Source: Chloroflexota bacterium
Lineage (GTDB): Bacteria > Chloroflexota > Anaerolineae > Anaerolineales > Villigracilaceae
DNA: 10,000 bases
Assembly: GCA_020217065.1 (NCBI GenBank)
Contig: JAIWOB010000087.1
Location: 1-10,000, forward strand
Direction: 5' to 3'
Part shown: piece after piece, positions 6,394 to 10,000 of the stretch
How positions within the stretch are numbered: the stretch's first letter is position 1
Layout: every line of letters starts with the position of its first letter
Notes under the pieces: model-generated
Told to the model about the DNA's origin: nothing
The model's input: the letters and a program-made list of their open reading frames with translations, nothing else
Databases searched by the model: none
Program-made: the position numbers and the translations under genes

Positions 6394-7547
6394 CAATTTT
6401 CCTCGTTGAATAAAAGCGAATAATCGTCGAGCAATAAAAACGCCGAAGCGCCGAGAATGCAGGCGCGATAATCCAGCCTGCCGATTTCCAGTTTGACGCT
6501 TTCGCTAATGCGGCTGAACACGCCCGCCTGCATGGAGTCGCAAACGGCGTTCAGCCATTTTTCGCCGAAGCGGGTCATGTCGCCCGTCAGAACGATTTTT
6601 TGGATGTTGAGCGTGGCAATCAAATTGGCAAGCGACAAGCCGAGATAGCGCCCCGCGCTTTCGATGACTTCGCTGGCGGCGGCGTTGCCCGCGCCGAAAG
6701 CGGAAAGCGCTTCGGCGAGCGAAGCCGCCTTTAGCCGCTTGACCACCGCCCGCGCGCTGGCGACCGTTTCCAAACATCCGCGCTTGCCGCAGCGGCAGAG
6801 TTCGCCGTTTTCCTGAACCACCACGTGACCGATTTCGCCCGCGCCGCCGCCGTCGCCCTGAAAGAGCCGGCCATTAATGAGAATGCCCGCGCCAATGCCA
6901 TGAATGACGTTGACCACGACCATGTTCTCATCGGGCGCATGTCCGCCGCCGTAGACAAACTCGCCAATCGCCGCCGCCTGACTGTCGTTCAAAACCCGCA
7001 CAGGGATTTTGTATTTCTTTTCGAGCAACTGGCCAAGGGGTAAATCCCGCCATTCCAAATTGACCGCATTGACCACCACGCCTTCGCGGGTGTTGACCAA
7101 GCCCGGCGTTCCAACTCCAATCCCCACAATCGGCTTGATTTTTCTCTTCATCAACTGGTCAATCATCTGATACACAAGGTTGAGAGCGTTCTCGCCATCC
7201 TCGTCATGGACCGGCGCTTCCACCATCTCCTTGATTTCCCCGCGCAAATTGACAATCGCGCCTGTAAATTTATCCTGCGCGAGATTCAAGCCGATGAGGT
7301 AGCGCGAGTCGGCGACCACGCTCAACAAAATCGGCGACTTGCCGCCCAAAGACTCCCCCCTGCCGACTTCCTCTACCAACCCTTCAGAAAGCAAACCGTT
7401 GACCACATCCGAAACCGTGGTGCGCGTCAGGCGCGTCACCCGCGCAACTTCGGCGCGGCTGATGGTCTCGTTTGCGAAAATCGTCCGCAAGACGAGGTCG
7501 CGGTTGTGCTGTTTGGTTTGCTGGTGGGTGGCTTTTTTCGTGGTCAT
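6393..7547 (-). CDS. ROK-family transcriptional regulator (NagC/Mlc/XylR type)
   Basis: 384 residues, the standard size for a ROK repressor. An N-terminal winged helix-turn-helix spans about 16-66, with recognition region 'RLTRTTVSDVVNGL' (39-52), and is followed by the usual GGKSP hinge (68-72). The ROK domain shows 'GVGTPGLVN' (144-152), 'LNDSQAAAIGE' (186-196) with sugar-binding Asn187 and Asp188, and EIGH (238-241). The zinc motif CRCGKRGC (251-258) provides Cys251, Cys253 and Cys258 next to His241. The DxGxT ATP loop of true kinases is missing at 85-100, as expected for a regulator. It probably represses this locus until an inducing sugar or sugar phosphate binds. It starts 21 bp after the CutC-like gene and overlaps the kinase-like gene by one base. 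The start ATG has no clear ribosome-binding site. Confidence 0.92.
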   Translation of the reverse strand: MTTKKATHQQTKQHNRDLVLRTIFANETISRAEVARVTRLTRTTVSDVVNGLLSEGLVEEVGRGESLGGKSPILLSVVADSRYLIGLNLAQDKFTGAIVNLRGEIKEMVEAPVHDEDGENALNLVYQMIDQLMKRKIKPIVGIGVGTPGLVNTREGVVVNAVNLEWRDLPLGQLLEKKYKIPVRVLNDSQAAAIGEFVYGGGHAPDENMVVVNVIHGIGAGILINGRLFQGDGGGAGEIGHVVVQENGELCRCGKRGCLETVASARAVVKRLKAASLAEALSAFGAGNAAASEVIESAGRYLGLSLANLIATLNIQKIVLTGDMTRFGEKWLNAVCDSMQAGVFSRISESVKLEIGRLDYRACILGASAFLLLDDYSLLFNEEN

Positions 7548-7568
7548 GTCGGTAAGTCAAATTACAGG

Positions 7569-8294
7569 TTACAGGTTCGCAATTCCTGCTTTGATTCCTT
7601 TTACCTGCCCGCCGTCCACGACGGTCAAAGCAAAGTCGTCGCCTTGTCCCATTTTGGCGTCCGCGCGGATGTAGGTCATGCCGCTCTTGCGGGACACGGC
7701 GGCGGCGGAATGGACTTCGTCCACGCCGGTTTTCAAAACAATTTCGTTCACGGTGGCGGGAGTCACGCCCGCCGCCATAATCATGATTCGCCTGCGGGCG
7801 TAAGACGCCACCTTTTGCAACATCTCCATCCCGTCGTATGGATTTTCCGCCTGCCCCGAAGTCAAAATCCTTTTGACCCCCAACTCGACCAGCGCATCCA
7901 CCGCCTCAAACACATCCCGAACCTGGTCAAACGCCCGATGACAGGTGACGTCCATCCCAGCCGCCTCTTTGACGAGGGATTTCATAATCGGGAAGTCAAT
8001 CCGCCCATCAGCAGTGAGAACGCCAAACACCACGCCCGGCGCGCCAAGTTTTTTGGCGGCGTGAATGTCGCGGTGCATGATTTCAATTTCATTTTCAGTG
8101 TAGAGAAAATCGCAACTGCGCGGTCTGACCATCATGAAGACGGGAATGGAAGCCCTCAACGCCGCCTCCATGAAAGCGTACGACGGCGTCAACCCGCCCT
8201 CTCGCAGGCTGGAGCACAGTTCGATTCGGTCCGCCCCCGAAGCGATGGCAGTGGAAAATGACTCGTAGTTGTCAACGCAAATTTCGAGATTCAT
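7569..8294 (-). CDS. cutC: CutC-family TIM-barrel protein (PF03932)
   Basis: 241 residues, matching the family. Conserved segments are all present: 'MNLEICVDN' at the start, 'GADRIELCSSLREGGLTPS' (20-38), 'VRPRSCDFLYTENE', 'GVVFGVLTADGRID', 'VTCHRAFDQV' and 'RILTSGQ'. It was long called a copper homeostasis protein. In E. coli the copper phenotype was later traced to the sRNA MicL encoded within cutC, so the biochemical role is unsettled, and the barrel fold suggests an enzyme. Here it leads a sugar locus, which favours a role in carbohydrate metabolism. ATG 8294 fits the family N-terminus; a GTG at 8315 would add seven residues. No strong ribosome-binding site is seen for either. Its stop lies in a tandem TTACAGG repeat before the ROK regulator. 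Confidence 0.9.
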   Translation of the reverse strand: MNLEICVDNYESFSTAIASGADRIELCSSLREGGLTPSYAFMEAALRASIPVFMMVRPRSCDFLYTENEIEIMHRDIHAAKKLGAPGVVFGVLTADGRIDFPIMKSLVKEAAGMDVTCHRAFDQVRDVFEAVDALVELGVKRILTSGQAENPYDGMEMLQKVASYARRRIMIMAAGVTPATVNEIVLKTGVDEVHSAAAVSRKSGMTYIRADAKMGQGDDFALTVVDGGQVKGIKAGIANL

Positions 8295-8344
8295 GAGGCT
8301 GTCACAAAACTCCACTTTGTAAATTCACTATACTAACAAAGATT

Positions 8345-8373
8345 ATTTTACAGAATTCCAGACTCAAAGTCAA
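8345..8373 (-). promoter_or_regulatory. Sigma70-type promoter for the cutC/ROK/sugar locus
   Basis: On the minus strand, -35 TTGACT (8373-8368), a 17-base spacer and -10 TAAAAT (8350-8345). Each box matches consensus at five of six positions. The predicted start near 8338 gives a leader of about 44 bases to ATG 8294. It faces away from the metalloregulator promoter, with only 11 bp between the two -35 boxes. Confidence 0.7.
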
Positions 8374-8384
8374 GCGCCAGTTTC

Positions 8385-8413
8385 TTGACAATTTTTAGTT
8401 ATAGTTATAAAAT
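8385..8413 (+). promoter_or_regulatory. Sigma70-type promoter for the DtxR-family gene
   Basis: A perfect -35 TTGACA (8385-8390), a 17-base spacer and -10 TAAAAT (8408-8413). Transcription should begin around 8419-8421, leaving only about two to four bases before ATG 8423, so the message looks leaderless. The -10 and the next three bases (TAAAATAAT) are identical to those of the divergent promoter. Confidence 0.75.
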
Positions 8414-8415
8414 AA

Positions 8416-8431
8416 TTTAGGTATGGCTAAA
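8416..8431. promoter_or_regulatory. Possible DtxR-type operator overlapping transcription and translation start
   Basis: TTTAGGTATGGCTAAA is an imperfect palindrome with five-base arms TTTAG and CTAAA, similar in shape to DtxR/IdeR boxes built from TTAGG and CCTAA half sites. It spans the predicted transcription start and the start codon of a DtxR-family gene, a natural place for autorepression. It is short and AT-rich, so chance is not excluded. Confidence 0.4.
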
Positions 8432-9097
8432 AATTATCCAACCACCCAGTCCGTGCAAGACTATCTCAAGCGCATTTACGACCTGACCGAGAGCGGCTCC
8501 CCTGCCAGCACCAACGACCTGGCGCGTGAGTTAAAGGTCAAGCCAGCCTCGGTAACGGGGATGATTCAAAAACTTGCCGCCGAGACCCCCCCACTGGTGG
8601 CGTATCAAAAACATCAGGGCGTCACGCTCACCCCCGCTGGCAAACGCGCCGCGCTGGAAGTCATCCGCCACCACCGCCTGCTCGAAGCCTGGCTGATGCA
8701 GACCCTCGGTTATTCGTGGGATGAAGTCCACGAAGAGGCGGAGCGGCTGGAGCATGTGATTTCGGAGGATTTGGAACAGCGCATCGCCGCCGCGCTCGGA
8801 CACCCCGCCCGCGACCCGCACGGCGAATTGATTCCGTCCGAAGACCTGACCATGCCCGCCGACGATTGCCCCCCCCTCGCGGCGCTGCGTCCCACGCAGA
8901 CCGCAATCATCTTACGGGTCAACGCCCACGACGCCAACTTACTGCGCCACCTCGACAGTCTGGGACTCACCCCTGGCGTGCAAGTCGAAGTCATGGAGTA
9001 TTCATCATTCGACAACAACCTGACAATAAAGGCAAATGAAAAGACAACCGTGCTTGGGTTGAATATCACGACAAAAATTTTTGTGCAGATTATGTAG
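8423..9097 (+). CDS. DtxR/MntR-family metal-dependent transcriptional regulator
   Basis: 224 residues with the three-domain layout of DtxR/IdeR. A winged helix (about 8-75) has recognition helix 'KPASVTGMIQKL' (40-51). The metal-binding and dimerisation domain spans about 76-140, and an SH3/FeoA-like tail about 150-224. Metal-ligand positions by comparison with DtxR are Asp13 (Met10), His84 (His79), Glu88 (Glu83), His103 (His98), Glu107 (Cys102), Glu110 and His111 (Glu105, His106). Asp13 and Glu107 are MntR-like choices, pointing to Mn(II) or broader selectivity rather than strict Fe(II); MntR's Glu11 is Lys16 here. 'RDPHGELIP' (130-138) is a family hallmark. The start has no usable ribosome-binding site, consistent with a leaderless message. 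It probably represses metal-uptake genes, perhaps including the tandem gene downstream. Confidence 0.93.
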   Translation: MAKNYPTTQSVQDYLKRIYDLTESGSPASTNDLARELKVKPASVTGMIQKLAAETPPLVAYQKHQGVTLTPAGKRAALEVIRHHRLLEAWLMQTLGYSWDEVHEEAERLEHVISEDLEQRIAAALGHPARDPHGELIPSEDLTMPADDCPPLAALRPTQTAIILRVNAHDANLLRHLDSLGLTPGVQVEVMEYSSFDNNLTIKANEKTTVLGLNITTKIFVQIM

Positions 9098-9098
9098 C

Positions 9099-9114
9099 GC
9101 GGAATTTATTCCGC
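9099..9114. repeat. Small palindrome just after the DtxR-family stop codon
   Basis: GCGGAATTTATTCCGC has 7-base arms GCGGAAT and ATTCCGC around TT and starts one base after the TAG stop. Its reverse complement shares 14 bases with 660-673 in the inserted element far to the left. There is no T-run, so it is a poor terminator; it looks like a member of a dispersed palindrome family or a message-end stabiliser. Confidence 0.6.
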
Positions 9115-9165
9115 AACCAAAGACGATATGACTATCGCCCTGCAAGAATTCAACGAGAGGATTTT

Positions 9166-10000
9166 ATGAGCACAACCATCTGGGTCATTATCATCGGCGC
9201 TTTGCTGCTCGCCGCGCTCTTCCTGCCCCGCGCGGGATTGCTTGCGGTTTACAAAACCTATCGCGCGGCGTGGGAGCGCGAACAAGTGGAAGACGCCCTC
9301 AAACACCTGCTTGACCGCGAACGGCAGGGACGCCACGCCTCGCCTGAGTCGCTGGCTGGCGCTTTGGATATCCGGCGCGGCAAAGCGACGCGGCTCATCG
9401 AAAACATGGAAGAACAAGGCTTGATTGAATCGCAAGGCGCGCAATTGCGCCTGACCGCCGAAGGCGAACGCTGGGCGCTGCACGTTGTCCGCGCGCACAG
9501 GTTGTGGGAACGCTACCTCTCCGACGAAGCGCGGATGCCGCTGGAGAAAGTCCACACCGAGGCGCACCGCCGCGAACACACCATTAGCGAGGCGGAACTC
9601 GACCGAATGGACGCGGCGATGGGCTTCCCCACCCGCGACCCGCACGGCGACCCCATCCCCAACCGCGACGGGATTCTGCCCGAAGCGAAGGGAATGCCGC
9701 TGACGGCGTACCAGGCTGAGGGGTTGATGCGCATTGTCCATCTGGAGGACGAACCCGCTCTCGCTTATCAACAAATCCTGGCGGCAGGACTCCGCCTGGG
9801 ACAGGTCATCCGCATTTTGGATAAAAATCCGCAGCGATATTTGCTGACCGACGGCGAACACGAATATCGCCTTGCGCCAGCCATCGCCGCCAACGTGAGC
9901 GTGGCTCCGCTGGCGGAAAGCGAAGCGGCAAGGGCGCAGGCGGTTCCGCTGGCGGATTTAGAACATGACCAGAAGGCGGAAATCGTCGAACTTGACGAAG
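9166..10000 (+). CDS. Membrane-anchored DtxR-like protein with FeoA-type domains, partial
   Basis: 278 residues are visible before the right edge. Residues 4-20 form one membrane helix, followed by 'LPRAGLLAVYKTY' (20-32). A DtxR-like winged helix (about 40-100) and metal domain (104-165) follow, with ligand positions Asp43, His111, Glu115, His130, His134, Glu137 and His138. His134 replaces DtxR Cys102. The hallmark 'RDPHGDPIP' is at 157-165. Residues 184-246 resemble an SH3/FeoA domain ('GLRLGQVIRIL'), and 'VPLADLEHDQKAEIVELDE' (260-278) looks like the start of a second FeoA domain. The start has GAGAGG five bases upstream. The helix plus LPR.GLL motif recalls zinc/manganese ABC permeases fused to DtxR domains, as if only the last helix were kept. 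It may sense metal at the membrane and regulate or gate transport. Confidence 0.8.
   Translation, partial: MSTTIWVIIIGALLLAALFLPRAGLLAVYKTYRAAWEREQVEDALKHLLDRERQGRHASPESLAGALDIRRGKATRLIENMEEQGLIESQGAQLRLTAEGERWALHVVRAHRLWERYLSDEARMPLEKVHTEAHRREHTISEAELDRMDAAMGFPTRDPHGDPIPNRDGILPEAKGMPLTAYQAEGLMRIVHLEDEPALAYQQILAAGLRLGQVIRILDKNPQRYLLTDGEHEYRLAPAIAANVSVAPLAESEAARAQAVPLADLEHDQKAEIVELDE

Noticed and set aside
5044..6423. Long plus-strand open frame (459 residues) opposite the kinase-like gene
   Set aside because: Its sequence is His/Arg/Ala-rich with no domain pattern, it lacks a ribosome-binding site, and it is the antisense of a gene with clear ASKHA motifs. High GC keeps such shadow frames open.
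7569..7582. Tandem TTACAGG duplication at the CutC stop
   Set aside because: Only two 7-base copies; it could arise by chance or slippage and has no evident function.
7206..8261. Plus-strand open frame (351 residues) opposite ROK regulator and CutC
   Set aside because: Antisense to two conserved proteins, crosses both and their gap, and has no family features.
9106..9861. Minus-strand open frame (251 residues) opposite the second DtxR-like gene
   Set aside because: The plus-strand frame carries DtxR hallmarks and a good ribosome-binding site; the minus frame has none and ends in the palindrome region.

Overview
The window looks like a bacterial chromosome segment of moderate-to-high GC. The style suggests Chloroflexota (Anaerolineae): a lipoprotein binding protein with a long Ala/Pro/Glu repeat linker, a CUT1-type sugar ABC cassette without its own ATPase, dense one-direction gene packing, and short palindromic repeats in several gene gaps. 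This assignment is an inference from style only; no rRNA or other phylogenetic marker is present.

Region 1 (about 1 to 8294, all minus strand, read right to left) is one run of eight genes: a CutC-family TIM-barrel protein, a ROK-family repressor, a ROK/ASKHA kinase-like protein, a PIG-L/LmbE-type deacetylase, a sugar-binding lipoprotein, two CUT1 permeases, and a uroporphyrinogen-decarboxylase-superfamily (URO-D/MtaA-like) gene cut off by the left edge. Gaps are short (1-bp overlap to about 110 bp) and there is no convincing terminator inside, so it reads as a carbohydrate uptake and catabolism locus. The gene set suggests an imported glycoside that is sensed by the ROK repressor, deacetylated by the PIG-L enzyme and phosphorylated by the ROK-like kinase. 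The URO-D-like and CutC proteins do steps that cannot be assigned. No glycoside hydrolase and no ABC ATPase lies within the window.

Region 2 (8295-8422) is a compact divergent promoter region. Two back-to-back sigma70-type promoters each have a 17-bp spacer and share the same 9-base -10/downstream string. The rightward one starts transcription almost at the start codon of a metalloregulator gene, which therefore looks leaderless. A DtxR-box-like imperfect palindrome overlaps that start.

Region 3 (8423-10000, plus strand) holds two DtxR/MntR-family genes in tandem. The first is a normal soluble regulator with an SH3/FeoA-like tail. The second, cut off by the right edge, begins with a membrane helix and carries one FeoA-like domain followed by the start of a second; it may lead into a metal-transport locus beyond the window.

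The most unusual structure is at 638-786. A roughly 109-bp palindrome-rich element sits exactly between the second permease and the URO-D-like gene, flanked by 20-bp direct repeats (19/20 identical) that duplicate the ribosome-binding site and start codon. The insertion adds 129 bp (43 codons) and leaves the reading frame open, so the downstream protein has two possible starts.
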